DNA of 64,000 nucleotides. Origin: a bacterium (lineage in GTDB: Bacteria; Armatimonadota; JACIXR01). Where the stretch lies: the NCBI GenBank assembly GCA_014360495.1, contig JACIXR010000007.1, positions 108,501 to 172,500 on the forward strand, written 5' to 3'. Made by a program: the position numbers and the translations under genes. Every line of letters starts with the position of its first letter. The stretch's first letter is position 1. Shown here in pieces: positions 33,899-42,485 of the stretch. The notes beneath the pieces were generated by a model, which was given only the letters and a program-made list of their open reading frames with translations, was not told the origin of the DNA and did no database searches.

Positions 33899-34678
33899 TC
33901 ATTTTCCAAACTTGCTCAAATCTACCTCACAGAAAACGCTTATTTCCCCTTCCTCTACCACAATATCCTCTATCTTCACTGGTATCGTGAAAGGGATTAA
34001 AGTAGAGATGTCAAGGACGGGATTCAATCTATCAACAGCTAATTGAAGAAGGCTTTGAGGAATGGGAAGCAATAGAATCTCTCCGGTTGGCTGGACGAAA
34101 TAGATTTTATCGCCCCTCCCCTCCAATTTCCCATATATCTCTATGGGGATTGCTATTGGAGGATATCCCACATTTAAGCTAACCTTTATTTTATCCTTTA
34201 GAAGCTGAATATTCGCCTTTCCCTTCATAACCTCGTTGATTGCTTCCTCCTCTAAAACGAGACTTACTTTTCCCTTTCCCGCCCCAATGAACTGCATCTT
34301 CCTATGAACAAGGAGCCTAGGAAGATTAAATTTCAAATCGGAAAGGTTAAGGGAAACGCTTTTTATGGGAATATCCTTATACCTTATATCGCTCCCCTCA
34401 AATCTCAGCATGCTTATCTTTCCTGCCATTACTTTCTTGGGCGTGATAGTTATGGGGAGAGTCTCGGTTTTGAATCCCCGCATCTCTACTTCCGCTTTCT
34501 CTATCCTTCCGAGCAAATCGCGGGGGAACGGCGCGAGCTCAACATCAACTTTTATCTCCTCCGCACCTCCAACATAGGATAAGAAGACATCCTTTATCTT
34601 GTTTTCTATTGAAGAGGGACGAAGGAGGGCTTTATCCAACAAAAAAAGAAGGGCAACATAAAGGAGCGTCTCCTTCAT
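33899..34678 (-). CDS. DUF2993 (LmeA-like) family protein
   Basis: DUF2993 proteins include LmeA, a mycobacterial envelope phospholipid-binding protein; most members are secreted or anchored. This 259-residue protein has a weakly hydrophobic N-terminus (METLLYVALLFLLDKALL-like), then alternating beta-strands (IKVDVELAPFPRDLLGRIEK, SVSLNLSDLKFNL, KVSLVLEEEAINEVM, PIEIYGKLEGRGDKIYFV) in the family pattern, ending with PFTIPVKIEDIVVEEG. It follows livF by 3 bp with a GGGGGTTAAGG stretch as SD, so it is probably the last gene of the liv operon. A link between an envelope lipid-binding protein and amino acid import is not known. Confidence 0.75.
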   Translation of the reverse strand: MKETLLYVALLFLLDKALLRPSSIENKIKDVFLSYVGGAEEIKVDVELAPFPRDLLGRIEKAEVEMRGFKTETLPITITPKKVMAGKISMLRFEGSDIRYKDIPIKSVSLNLSDLKFNLPRLLVHRKMQFIGAGKGKVSLVLEEEAINEVMKGKANIQLLKDKIKVSLNVGYPPIAIPIEIYGKLEGRGDKIYFVQPTGEILLLPIPQSLLQLAVDRLNPVLDISTLIPFTIPVKIEDIVVEEGEISVFCEVDLSKFGK

Positions 34679-34681
34679 ACC

Positions 34682-35383
34682 TTAACCCCCAAGATATACG
34701 CTCTTAATCGCATCAATATCCTTCAACTCATCCGCACTTCCCTCAAGAACGATTTCCCCTTGCTGAAGGAGGGCAGCTCTATGGGCTATCTGCAAAGCCA
34801 TATGAGCGTTTTGCTCAACGAGAAGAATCGTTATCCCCCTCTCCTCGTTTATCTCTTTGATATAGCCGAAGATGTTCCTGACAAGAAGGGGAGCAAGCCC
34901 AAGAGATGGCTCATCAAGGAGAAGAAGAGTGGGCTCGCTCATTAAAGCTCTCGCTATTGATAACATCTGTTGCTCTCCACCGCTCAATGTGCCGGCGAGT
35001 TGTTTAAGCCTCTCCTTCAAAATCGGGAAGAGAGAGAAAACCACTTCAAGATTCTTCTTTATCGCCTTTTCCTTGGTATAGCCACCCAAAAGCAGATTCT
35101 CCTCAACGGTCAGCTTTGAGAAGACCCTCCTTCCCTCAGGCACCTGCGATATCCCCCTCCTCACCCTCGCCTCAATTGGTAAATAGGTGATATCCTCGCC
35201 CTTGAAGAATATCCGCCCTGCCTTGGGAATAAGGAGACCGCTGATCGTCCTCAAAGTCGTCGTCTTTCCCGCTCCATTTGCCCCCAAAAGGGCGAAGATT
35301 TCTCCCTCCTTCACCTCAAAGGAGACTCCTCTTAATGCCCTAACAGCATCATAGTAAACATCTATGTTCTCTACCTTCAGCAT
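34682..35383 (-). CDS. livF: Branched-chain amino acid ABC transporter ATPase LivF
   Basis: LivF is one of two ATPases of the high-affinity leucine/isoleucine/valine-type importer. The 233-residue protein has Walker A GANGAGKTT, the LSGGEQQMLSIARALM signature, Walker B LLLLDEPSLGLAP and the switch His (VEQN-H). The length and the sequence LKVENIDVYYDAVRALRGVS are typical. The ATG overlaps the livG stop by one base (TAATG). It is part of the livKHMGF unit and is followed by a DUF2993 gene. Confidence 0.95.
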   Translation of the reverse strand: MLKVENIDVYYDAVRALRGVSFEVKEGEIFALLGANGAGKTTTLRTISGLLIPKAGRIFFKGEDITYLPIEARVRRGISQVPEGRRVFSKLTVEENLLLGGYTKEKAIKKNLEVVFSLFPILKERLKQLAGTLSGGEQQMLSIARALMSEPTLLLLDEPSLGLAPLLVRNIFGYIKEINEERGITILLVEQNAHMALQIAHRAALLQQGEIVLEGSADELKDIDAIKSVYLGG

Positions 35384-36147
35384 TACTCCTGCTCACCTAA
35401 ATACGCCTCTATAACGGCGGGATTGTTTGCTACTTCCTCGGGTGTCCCCTCGGCAATTACCTCCCCATAATTCAAAGCTATTATCCTCTCGCAATAGCCC
35501 ATTATCATTCTCATATTATGTTCAATCAAAATTATTGTCAACTTGAATTCCCCTCTCAATCTCTGGAGTTCCTCCATCAGGGAGACAGCTTCCTGATGGC
35601 TTAGACCAGCAGCTGGCTCATCTAATAGGAGCAATTTGGGCTTCAAGGCAAGCGCCCTCGCTATCTCCAGCTTCTTCCTCTCTCCATAGGGCAAAACTTT
35701 GGCAGGTCTATCCTTATATTGCTTCAATTCCAATTTCTCAAGAAGCTCAAGAGCAATTTTGTTTAGCGTTTCCTCTCCCTTGCGGAAGGAGGGCAGTAGT
35801 AAGGGCGGTGCGATTGCGGGATAGGGAGAACCTACCGGGAGCTTGACATTATCAATGACGGAAAGGTGGGAGAAAAGACGAAGGTTCTGAAATGTTCTTG
35901 CTATGCCGAGACGAGCTCTTTTATGGGGTGGAAGAGAGGTTATGTCTTTCCCCTCAAAAACGATTTTCCCCTCTTGAGGGATAACCGCGCCAGTGATTGC
36001 ATTGAAGAGGGTTGTCTTGCCTGCTCCATTTGGTCCAATAATCCCCAAAACCTCTCCAGGGAAAACGGAGAAAGACACGCCCTTTAGGGCAATCAGCCCG
36101 CCGAATCTAACAGTTAAATTTTCAACTTCCAAAATCGCCTCTTTCAT
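35383..36147 (-). CDS. livG: Branched-chain amino acid ABC transporter ATPase LivG
   Basis: LivG is the second ATPase of the importer. The 254-residue protein has Walker A GPNGAGKTT, the LPYGERKKLEIARALALKPK signature (with the LivG-type substitution of the usual LSGG), Walker B LLLLDEPAAGLSHQE and the switch His in LIEHNMRMIMG. It overlaps livM by four bases (ATGA) upstream and livF by one base downstream. Confidence 0.95.
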   Translation of the reverse strand: MKEAILEVENLTVRFGGLIALKGVSFSVFPGEVLGIIGPNGAGKTTLFNAITGAVIPQEGKIVFEGKDITSLPPHKRARLGIARTFQNLRLFSHLSVIDNVKLPVGSPYPAIAPPLLLPSFRKGEETLNKIALELLEKLELKQYKDRPAKVLPYGERKKLEIARALALKPKLLLLDEPAAGLSHQEAVSLMEELQRLRGEFKLTIILIEHNMRMIMGYCERIIALNYGEVIAEGTPEEVANNPAVIEAYLGEQE

Positions 36148-37070
36148 TCCTTTTTGCCGAAAATCCCTTGGGGTCTCAGAATGATGAATATCATAAGCAG
36201 GGAGGCGAAGAATAACATCCTAATGAACTCCTTATTTTGATATAGGAGGGGATTCTGCTCCAAGAGAAGCCTCAATCCCTCCGGTAGGAGAGTGACAATC
36301 GCTCCGCCGATAGCTGCTCCATAGATTGTTCCCATACCACCTATAACGCCCATCAATATTATCTCAATTGATTTCATAAATGTAAACGAATCGGGATGGA
36401 TGAAGGATGTCCAGTGGGCGTAAAGTGCTCCAGCTATCCCAGCGAGGCAGGCGCTGAAGGCAAAAGCTAGGACCTTGTATCTCACTATATCCACCCCCAT
36501 CATCTGAGAGGCAACCTCATTCTCTCTTATTGACAGAAGTATTCTGCCTTGCTGAGATTTCAGAAGGGAAAGGCATAGCCAGAGGGAAATTGCCAGGAGG
36601 AAATAGACGGAGAAGAAAGAGGAAAGGATAGGAATTCCCTTCATCCCCCTCGCTCCGCCAAGGCTATTCATATTCAATATGGCAACCCTAACTATCTCCC
36701 CGAAGCCTAGAGTGGCTATAGCAAGATAATCCCCTCTTAGGCGAAGCGAGGGTATACCAACGAGGAAACCGGCGAGCAGGGAAAGGAAAGCGGAGAACAA
36801 TATTGCGAAAATAAGCGGTATGTGGTAGTTCAAGGTGAGGAAGGCTGAGGAATAGGCACCTATAGCCATAAATCCTGCATGCCCTATTGAGAACTGCCCG
36901 GTTACGCCAGCGATTAAGTCCCAGCTTATCGCTAATATCGCGTTTATCCCCATAAGCACGATTATCTGGAGGGCATAAGGGCTGAAGAGGGAGGGATTGG
37001 AGAGAAAATAGTTCAGAATGAAGAGAAAAGGTATGGAAAGAAGGAAAATTATAAGCGCCCTTTTGCTCAT
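36144..37070 (-). CDS. livM: Branched-chain amino acid ABC transporter permease LivM
   Basis: LivM is one of the two membrane subunits of the importer. The 308-residue protein has about nine hydrophobic helices and family motifs GVTGQFSIGHAGFMAIGAYS, FLVGIPSLRLRGDYLAIATL with GFGEIVR (the EAA loop that docks on the ATPase), and GVIGGMGTIYGAAIGGAIVT. It overlaps livH and livG by four bases on either side, so the permease pair and ATPases are translationally coupled. Confidence 0.95.
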   Translation of the reverse strand: MSKRALIIFLLSIPFLFILNYFLSNPSLFSPYALQIIVLMGINAILAISWDLIAGVTGQFSIGHAGFMAIGAYSSAFLTLNYHIPLIFAILFSAFLSLLAGFLVGIPSLRLRGDYLAIATLGFGEIVRVAILNMNSLGGARGMKGIPILSSFFSVYFLLAISLWLCLSLLKSQQGRILLSIRENEVASQMMGVDIVRYKVLAFAFSACLAGIAGALYAHWTSFIHPDSFTFMKSIEIILMGVIGGMGTIYGAAIGGAIVTLLPEGLRLLLEQNPLLYQNKEFIRMLFFASLLMIFIILRPQGIFGKKE

Positions 37071-37966
37071 ATCTTCTCCACCACACCCTTGCCAAGAAGT
37101 CCTTGGGGACGGAAAAGGAGAATGAGGATGAGGACGAGGAAAGCGAAGAGGTCTCTATAGCTTGATGAGAGATAGGCTGATACCAGAGTCTCCGCCTCAC
37201 CGAGCACGAAGCCTCCCAACATAGCTCCCGGTATGCTTCCTATTCCCCCCAAAACTGCGGCAACAAAAGCCTTCAACCCCGGCAGAAGTCCCATAAGGGG
37301 ATTGATTTGGGGTGTATATAGGGCTACCATAACGCCAGCTATTCCAGCCAAGGAGGAGCCGAGGGCGAAAGTGAAGGAGAGGATTCTCTCCCGCGGTATC
37401 CCTAAGAGGGCGGACATCTCGCTGTCCTCCGCAACAGCTCGCATAGCCCTTCCCATCTTCGTCCTCATCACTATGATATGGAGAATCCCCATAAGAAAGA
37501 GAGAGGTTAGAATGATGAGTAGCTGGAGATTGGTGAAGAGGATACCGCCGACGGAATAATTTTTCAAAGGGATTATCTGGGGGAAGGAGCGAGGAGCAGC
37601 ACCAAAGATGAAGAGTCCACCGTTTTCCAATAAAAGGGATATTGAGACAGCGACAATCAGGAGGGAAAGGCGTGGAGCCTTCTTCCGCCATAGAGAGCGA
37701 TAGCCAAATCTCTCTATGAGAATACCCAGAAATGTGGAGAAAAGCATCGCTGAGAGGAAAACCAAAACAACACTGGGAAAGGAGGTTTTGTTTGGGAGAA
37801 GATTTGCGACAACTAATCCAGCAAAAGCTCCCGCCATAAATACATCCCCATGGGCGAAATTAATCAACTGCATTACCCCATAAACCATAGTATAGCCGAT
37901 TGAGATTAAAGCATATATACCTCCCCAGGCTAACCCATTTACCAACTGCTGGATAAAGATGTTCAT
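37067..37966 (-). CDS. livH: Branched-chain amino acid ABC transporter permease LivH
   Basis: LivH is the other membrane subunit. The 299-residue protein has the family start QQLVNGLAWGGIYALISIGY, then MVYGVMQLINFAHGDVFMAG, a central RAVAEDSEMSALLGIPRERI EAA-type loop, and VAAVLGGIGSIPGAMLGGFV. It begins directly after the livK stop with no gap and overlaps livM by four bases. Confidence 0.95.
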   Translation of the reverse strand: MNIFIQQLVNGLAWGGIYALISIGYTMVYGVMQLINFAHGDVFMAGAFAGLVVANLLPNKTSFPSVVLVFLSAMLFSTFLGILIERFGYRSLWRKKAPRLSLLIVAVSISLLLENGGLFIFGAAPRSFPQIIPLKNYSVGGILFTNLQLLIILTSLFLMGILHIIVMRTKMGRAMRAVAEDSEMSALLGIPRERILSFTFALGSSLAGIAGVMVALYTPQINPLMGLLPGLKAFVAAVLGGIGSIPGAMLGGFVLGEAETLVSAYLSSSYRDLFAFLVLILILLFRPQGLLGKGVVEKI

Positions 37967-39106
37967 TTAGGGCTTGATGGTCGCGAAATAAATGGGCTTT
38001 TGTTGCTCTATCTTTAAGATGACGATTGGCTTTTGGGCATTCCTGTTTTCATCTATCGTTATATCGCCTGTTACTCCTGGGAAGTTAGTAGTGCTTGCCA
38101 ACTGCTCCTTCACCTTTTCGCTATCTGTCGTTCCCGCCCTCTTAATCGCATCAGCCACAAGGCGAAGGGTATCATAACCTAATGCGGCTAAAGCGTCGGG
38201 CTCCTCGTTGTATTTCTTCTTAAATGCAGAAACGAATTCCTGCACTCGTGGCTCTTTTTCCACAGGGGAGAAATGGGTTCCGTAATATGTTCCCTCCGCA
38301 TTCGCTCCCGCTATCTCTATCAACTTCGGTGAATCCCAGCCATCACCACCCAAAAGCATTGCCTTTATTGAAAGCTCCCTTGCTTGACGAATTATTAAGC
38401 CAACTTCGGTATAATATCCCGGGATAAATATCAAATCGGGATCGCTTGCTTTAATTGAAGTGAGTTGGGTGCGGAAATCCGTATCACCCGCCGTATAGGC
38501 TTGCTCATTGACTATTTCCCCACCCATTTCCTTGAATGTATTTGCGAAAGCAGAGGCGAGCCCCAAGCTGTAATCGCTCTTAACATCCTTCAAAATGGCT
38601 GCTCTTTTGGATTTGAGATTCTCAATGGCAAAGCGAGCGAGGGCAGAGCCCTGAAAATCGTCTATAAAACAAGTGCGGAACACGAAATCGCCTGTCTTGG
38701 TAACATCAACATTCGTTGCGGAAGGTGTGATGAGGGGGATTTTATATCTTTGACAAAGAGGGGCAATAGCGAGAGTGGAGGAGCTTACAACTTCACCTAT
38801 TATGAGGTGAACCTTGTCCTTGGTGATTAGCTTCATAGCAACGGTCTGTGCTTCGTCCGACTTGCTTTCGTCATCTTCAATTATACATTCAACCTGCTTT
38901 CCCAAGATGCCACCCGCTCTATTTATCTCCTCAAGCGCAAGCTCCACACCCTTCCTCACGGATTGACCAAAAGTTGATTGCAGCCCTGTTAGAGGAAGAA
39001 TAACCCCAATCTTAACGGTTGTCTCTTCCTGTTTTTTGCCACAGCTTGAGAGGAAAACAGCGAGAAAGATAGCGGATAGAAGAGGTATCACCAAAGCTCG
39101 CCTCAA
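37967..39106 (-). CDS. livK: Branched-chain amino acid ABC transporter substrate-binding lipoprotein
   Basis: This is the receptor of the importer. The 379-residue protein has a lipoprotein signal (LLSAIFLAVFLSSC, Cys22) and the Peripla_BP_6 domain: IGVILPLTGLQSTFGQSVRK, VHLIIGEVVSSSTLAIAPLC, PLITPSATNVDVT, and YDTLRLVADAIKRAG. The ligand may be any branched-chain amino acid or a related amide. The start codon is TTG at 39106, supported by AGGAGGTG 6 bp upstream; the next in-frame TTG lies within the signal peptide. It heads the liv operon and has an extended -10 promoter. Confidence 0.93.
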   Translation of the reverse strand: MRRALVIPLLSAIFLAVFLSSCGKKQEETTVKIGVILPLTGLQSTFGQSVRKGVELALEEINRAGGILGKQVECIIEDDESKSDEAQTVAMKLITKDKVHLIIGEVVSSSTLAIAPLCQRYKIPLITPSATNVDVTKTGDFVFRTCFIDDFQGSALARFAIENLKSKRAAILKDVKSDYSLGLASAFANTFKEMGGEIVNEQAYTAGDTDFRTQLTSIKASDPDLIFIPGYYTEVGLIIRQARELSIKAMLLGGDGWDSPKLIEIAGANAEGTYYGTHFSPVEKEPRVQEFVSAFKKKYNEEPDALAALGYDTLRLVADAIKRAGTTDSEKVKEQLASTTNFPGVTGDITIDENRNAQKPIVILKIEQQKPIYFATIKP

Positions 39107-39141
39107 ATTTTACACCTCCTTTAAAAGAAATAACATAAAAT

Positions 39142-39150
39142 ATTATAACA
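39142..39150 (-). promoter_or_regulatory. Extended -10 promoter of the liv operon
   Basis: Minus strand TGT-TATAAT (39150-39142) has a perfect -10 with an extended TGN element; the -35 17 bp upstream (TTTTTC) is poor. It lies 36 bp before the TTG start of livK. Confidence 0.6.
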
Positions 39151-39241
39151 GAAAATGGACGAGAGAAAAAGGAAAATGTATAATTCCCTAACATAGTTCT
39201 CCATTATTTGAAAGTGGTGCTGTATTTACCGATGGGTATTA

Positions 39242-39337
39242 TTGGCATTGCGAGGAGCGAAATAAAAAGGCGTCTCGTCTTTGGTTTTTTAAAGAAAGCA
39301 CCCCGCCATCTGCTTCGCAGAAGGCTCGCTATGACAA
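39242..39337. repeat. GCAATCTC-type dispersed intergenic repeat, composite copy 4
   Basis: The plus strand starts GGCATTGCGAGGAGCGAAAT and ends with CTGCTTCGCAGAAGGCTCGC-TATGACA, two diverged or split members of the family between livK and purE. The end part forms a CTGCTTCGCAG-type palindrome. Confidence 0.55.
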
Positions 39338-39348
39338 AGCAGGAAAAA

Positions 39349-39846
39349 CTAACCGCCCTTCTCTACCTCTTCCGCTGATTTCTCAACCGCTTTTCTCATC
39401 TCCTCCTTTAATCTTAGGAGATGCTCTCTCAACTCGGGATATTTGAGGCTGAGGATTCTCAAAGCCAACAGACCAGCGTTTCTCGCCCCGTTTATCCCCA
39501 CAGTTCCAACAGGAACCCCCGGCGGCATTTGAACTGTTGATAGTAAAGCGTCTAATCCCAATAAACTTCCTCCTATTGGCACCCCTATCACGGGAACCAA
39601 TGTATGGGAAGCAACGACGCCAGCTAGATGCGCCGCCCCACCAGCTCCCGCAATCACCAAATCAAATTCTCCCGCCTCGCATCTCTCACAGAGCTCCCTC
39701 ACCCTCTCAGGTGTGCGATGAGCCGAGGCAACAGTGAAAAGAACCTCCACGCCTGCCTCCTCCAATACCTTCTTCGCTTCATTCATCACCTCAAAATCCG
39801 ATTTTGAACCCATCAATATGAGGACTTTGCCCTTCTTTCCCATCAT
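39349..39846 (-). CDS. purE: N5-carboxyaminoimidazole ribonucleotide mutase
   Basis: PurE (class I) rearranges N5-CAIR to CAIR in purine synthesis. The 165-residue protein has the family signature VLILMGSKSDFEVMNEAKKV, the active-site TVASAHRTPERV with catalytic His, GAGGAAHLAGVVA, and VPIGGSLLGLDALLSTVQMP, as in class I bacterial PurE. ATG-ATG at 39846 and 39843 are both possible; GGAGG lies 4 and 7 bp upstream, which favours the second. The start overlaps the CBS gene stop. PurK is not nearby. Confidence 0.96.
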   Translation of the reverse strand: MMGKKGKVLILMGSKSDFEVMNEAKKVLEEAGVEVLFTVASAHRTPERVRELCERCEAGEFDLVIAGAGGAAHLAGVVASHTLVPVIGVPIGGSLLGLDALLSTVQMPPGVPVGTVGINGARNAGLLALRILSLKYPELREHLLRLKEEMRKAVEKSAEEVEKGG

Positions 39847-40277
39847 TCAACCTCCTTTAGCGCTCGCAGAACTCCTCTCCTGCTCACAATTCCCACCAAT
39901 TTCCCTTTATCGTCAACTACAGGCAAGCATTCAACCCTTTTTATGGCCATTAGGGAAAGTACCCTCATAAGGGGCGTTTCCTCCCTAACAACCAGCGGAG
40001 GGGTGCTCATCGCCTCGGCAACTTTCTTGCTCAAAGACAAAGCAGCCCTTTTCTCCTCCACTTCAGATAACAATCCTTCCTCGGCAAGCTCTTCATATGA
40101 TAAGAGAACTGCCCTGATGATATCTCCCTGTGTTATATAGCCTAACACCTTCCCCTCCTCATCAGTCACAACCAATCCATCAACCCCGAATTCGTCCATC
40201 TTTTCCACCGCCTCCAAGAAGCTGTTCTCCTTGCCGATAGTATAAACGGTTCTCTCTATGATATCCTTTACCCTCAT
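39843..40277 (-). CDS. CBS-domain pair protein
   Basis: A 144-residue protein made of one Bateman module: two CBS domains, about residues 1-70 (MRVKDIIERTVYTIGKENSF...VLGYITQGDIIRAVL) and 80-144 (STPPLVVREETPLMRVLSLM...LVGIVSRRGVLRALKEVE). Such stand-alone modules bind adenine nucleotides and often report energy state. A longer frame to 40415 exists, but GGAGG 7 bp before the ATG at 40277 fixes the start. It lies between nfnB and purE, overlapping purE by four bases. Confidence 0.92.
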   Translation of the reverse strand: MRVKDIIERTVYTIGKENSFLEAVEKMDEFGVDGLVVTDEEGKVLGYITQGDIIRAVLLSYEELAEEGLLSEVEEKRAALSLSKKVAEAMSTPPLVVREETPLMRVLSLMAIKRVECLPVVDDKGKLVGIVSRRGVLRALKEVE

Positions 40278-40290
40278 CTTCTCTCCTCCT

Positions 40291-41679
40291 TCATCTTCGG
40301 CTTGAGATGCCGAGATATTTTTTGATTGATTGTGCCGCTTTTTTAGCCATACCCATAGCGAGAATGACAGTCGCAGCTCCCGATGCAATATCTCCTCCCG
40401 CCCATACTCCCTCAAGGGAGGTCCTCATCTCTTCATCAACCAAAATCTCCCCTTCCCTTCCCCTCGCCAATCTAGGCTCAAGGGATGGAATCAATGGATT
40501 CGGTCTCTGCCCAATTGCCACAACTACAACATCCACCAGCAAGCTAATCGTCTCCTCCGTAGGGAAAACCTTTCTCCTTCCACTCTCATCAAGCTCATCT
40601 GATAGCCTCATCTTCCTGCAAATCAATTCCTTCTCCTCATTTCCCCTTATCTCCAAGGGCGATAAGAGATAGAGAAAGCGGATTCCCTCTTCCTTGGCGT
40701 GTTCTATTTCAACCCTCCTCGCCGGCATCTCCTCCTCTGTTCGCCTATAAGCTATGTAAACTTCATCGGCGCCGAGCCTCAAAGCAACCCTCGCGGAATC
40801 CATAGCAACATTCCCACCACCTATTACCGCCACCCTCTTCCCTCTCTTTATCGGAGTGCCATATTGAGGGAAGAGGTCAGCACGCATCAAGTTGACCCTC
40901 GTGAGGAACTCATTCGCTGAATATACCCCCTCTAAATTCTCTCCCTTTATTCCAAGGAGCTGGGGCAATCCTGCACCCGTAGCGATGAACACGGCATCAA
41001 ATCCCTCTTTGGTTCTCAAATCGGAAAAAGGAATCGTCCGTCCAACTAGCACATTACCCTCCATCCGCACCCCCATATCCTTTAACCTTTGAATTTGCCT
41101 ATCTATAACCGCTCTAGGCAGACGAAAGGATGGGATGCCATATCTCAAAACTCCACCGAGTTGATGAAGAGCCTCAAAAACGAAAACCTCTACCCCATCC
41201 CTCGCGAGTTCAGCGGCGCAGGTCAATCCCGCGGGACCGGAACCAATCACCGCAACCCTTTTAGGCTTAGGCGGACCATTGCTTTCCTCTTCTGCTTCCC
41301 CACCATAATCCGATGCAGCTCTTTCAAGCGCCCCTATGCTAATTGGAGCGCCCAATCTTCCCAAAACGCATTTGCTCTCGCATTGATATTCACTTGGGCA
41401 GACCCGCCCGCAGATGGAGGGAAGAAGATTCTTCTCCTTTATCTTCAACAAAGCCCCTTTGAAATCCCCTTCCTTTATCCTCTCTATAAAAGCCGGTATC
41501 TCCACTCCCACGGGGCAACCCTCAACGCAGAGGGGACGACTGCATCCTAGACATCTTTTCGCTTCCTTTATAGCCTCTTCCTTAGAGTAGCCGAGGCTTA
41601 CTTCTTCGAAATCCTTTACTCTTTCCCCAACTGGTCGCTCGGGGATGGGAGTCCTTTTCTCTATATCCTTGCCTTCCAT
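40291..41679 (-). CDS. nfnB: NfnB/GltD-type FAD-dependent oxidoreductase with [4Fe-4S] domain
   Basis: The large subunit of NADH-dependent ferredoxin:NADP oxidoreductase (Nfn) couples NADPH, NADH and ferredoxin by electron bifurcation; the same fold serves as glutamate synthase small subunit. The 462-residue protein has an N-terminal Fe-S region (CLGCSRPLCVEGCPVGVEIP and CGRVCPSEYQCESKCVLG), an FAD loop AVIGSGPAGLTCAAELARDG, and an NADPH loop VAVIGGGNVAMDSARVALRL, ending with GGDIASGAATVILAMGMAKK. It overlaps the partner gene by 19 bp, the usual NfnAB pairing. Confidence 0.88.
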   Translation of the reverse strand: MEGKDIEKRTPIPERPVGERVKDFEEVSLGYSKEEAIKEAKRCLGCSRPLCVEGCPVGVEIPAFIERIKEGDFKGALLKIKEKNLLPSICGRVCPSEYQCESKCVLGRLGAPISIGALERAASDYGGEAEEESNGPPKPKRVAVIGSGPAGLTCAAELARDGVEVFVFEALHQLGGVLRYGIPSFRLPRAVIDRQIQRLKDMGVRMEGNVLVGRTIPFSDLRTKEGFDAVFIATGAGLPQLLGIKGENLEGVYSANEFLTRVNLMRADLFPQYGTPIKRGKRVAVIGGGNVAMDSARVALRLGADEVYIAYRRTEEEMPARRVEIEHAKEEGIRFLYLLSPLEIRGNEEKELICRKMRLSDELDESGRRKVFPTEETISLLVDVVVVAIGQRPNPLIPSLEPRLARGREGEILVDEEMRTSLEGVWAGGDIASGAATVILAMGMAKKAAQSIKKYLGISSRR

Positions 41680-42485
41680 TCCTCCAACGCCCTTCTTTCC
41701 TCTTCTTTATACATAGCGAGACGTCTTTTTAGGTCAGCGAAATCCACCTGATGAGCGTCAAATTTCGGACCATCAACACAGGCGAACTTCGTCTCCCCTC
41801 CCACCTTTACCCTGCAGACACCACACATCCCCGTAGCATCAAGCATCAAGGGATTTAGAGAGACAATCGTCTTTATTCCAAAGGGGCGAGTGAGATTCGC
41901 CACCGCCTCCATCATCGGAACCGGTCCTATGGCTATAACTAAATCAATCCTTTCACTTTTCAACAACCTACTTAAAACACCCGTAACGAATCCCTTCTCT
42001 CCATATGAGCCATCATCCGTGCACACAAGAAACCTATCGCTCACGCTCTTCGTTCTATCCTGAAGGATTAGCAAAGAAGCGGTCCTCGCCCCGATTATTG
42101 AAATCACTTCGTTTCCCGCCTCCCTCAATCCCCTCGCGATGTTGTATATAGGAGGAATCCCCAATCCTCCACCTATGCAAACAACCAGTCCATATCGCTT
42201 GATTTCCAAGGGCTTTCCCAATGGTCCAAGAAGGGCATAGGGTTCCTCCCCCACTTCAAGACTTGCCAGCTCGCTCGTTGTCCTTCCCACCACTTGAAAA
42301 ACTATCTCAATTGTTCCCTTATTCCTATCCCAATTATGCAGGCTGATGGGTATGCGCTCGGAGGTCTCGTAGGGCATCAAGACGACGAACTGCCCTACCT
42401 GTGCGCTCCTCGCTACCCGCTCAGCCTCTATTTCGAGCAGAACCACCCCCTCCGCAAGAGGCTCCTTGCGAATTATCTTGCCCAT
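41661..42485 (-). CDS. nfnA: NfnA/SudB-type FAD/NAD-binding [2Fe-2S] reductase subunit
   Basis: This is the small subunit partner of the gene above and belongs to the PyrK/dihydroorotate-dehydrogenase electron-transfer family. The 274-residue protein has a ferredoxin-reductase-like FAD domain (YETSERIPISLHNWD), an NAD-binding stretch VCIGGGLGIPPIYNIARGLR, and the C-terminal [2Fe-2S] cysteine motif around DATGMCGVCRVKVGGETKFA-C. Its start overlaps the trpB stop by one base (TAATG). The gene order trpB2-nfnA-nfnB suggests a single transcript. Confidence 0.88.
   Translation of the reverse strand: MGKIIRKEPLAEGVVLLEIEAERVARSAQVGQFVVLMPYETSERIPISLHNWDRNKGTIEIVFQVVGRTTSELASLEVGEEPYALLGPLGKPLEIKRYGLVVCIGGGLGIPPIYNIARGLREAGNEVISIIGARTASLLILQDRTKSVSDRFLVCTDDGSYGEKGFVTGVLSRLLKSERIDLVIAIGPVPMMEAVANLTRPFGIKTIVSLNPLMLDATGMCGVCRVKVGGETKFACVDGPKFDAHQVDFADLKRRLAMYKEEERRALEEWKARI

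Noticed and set aside
39175-39240. Further copy of the TCTCAAAT-type repeat upstream of livK
   Set aside because: It shares only GGAATTATAC-like and TTTCAAAT-like pieces in a different spacing; not enough for a copy.
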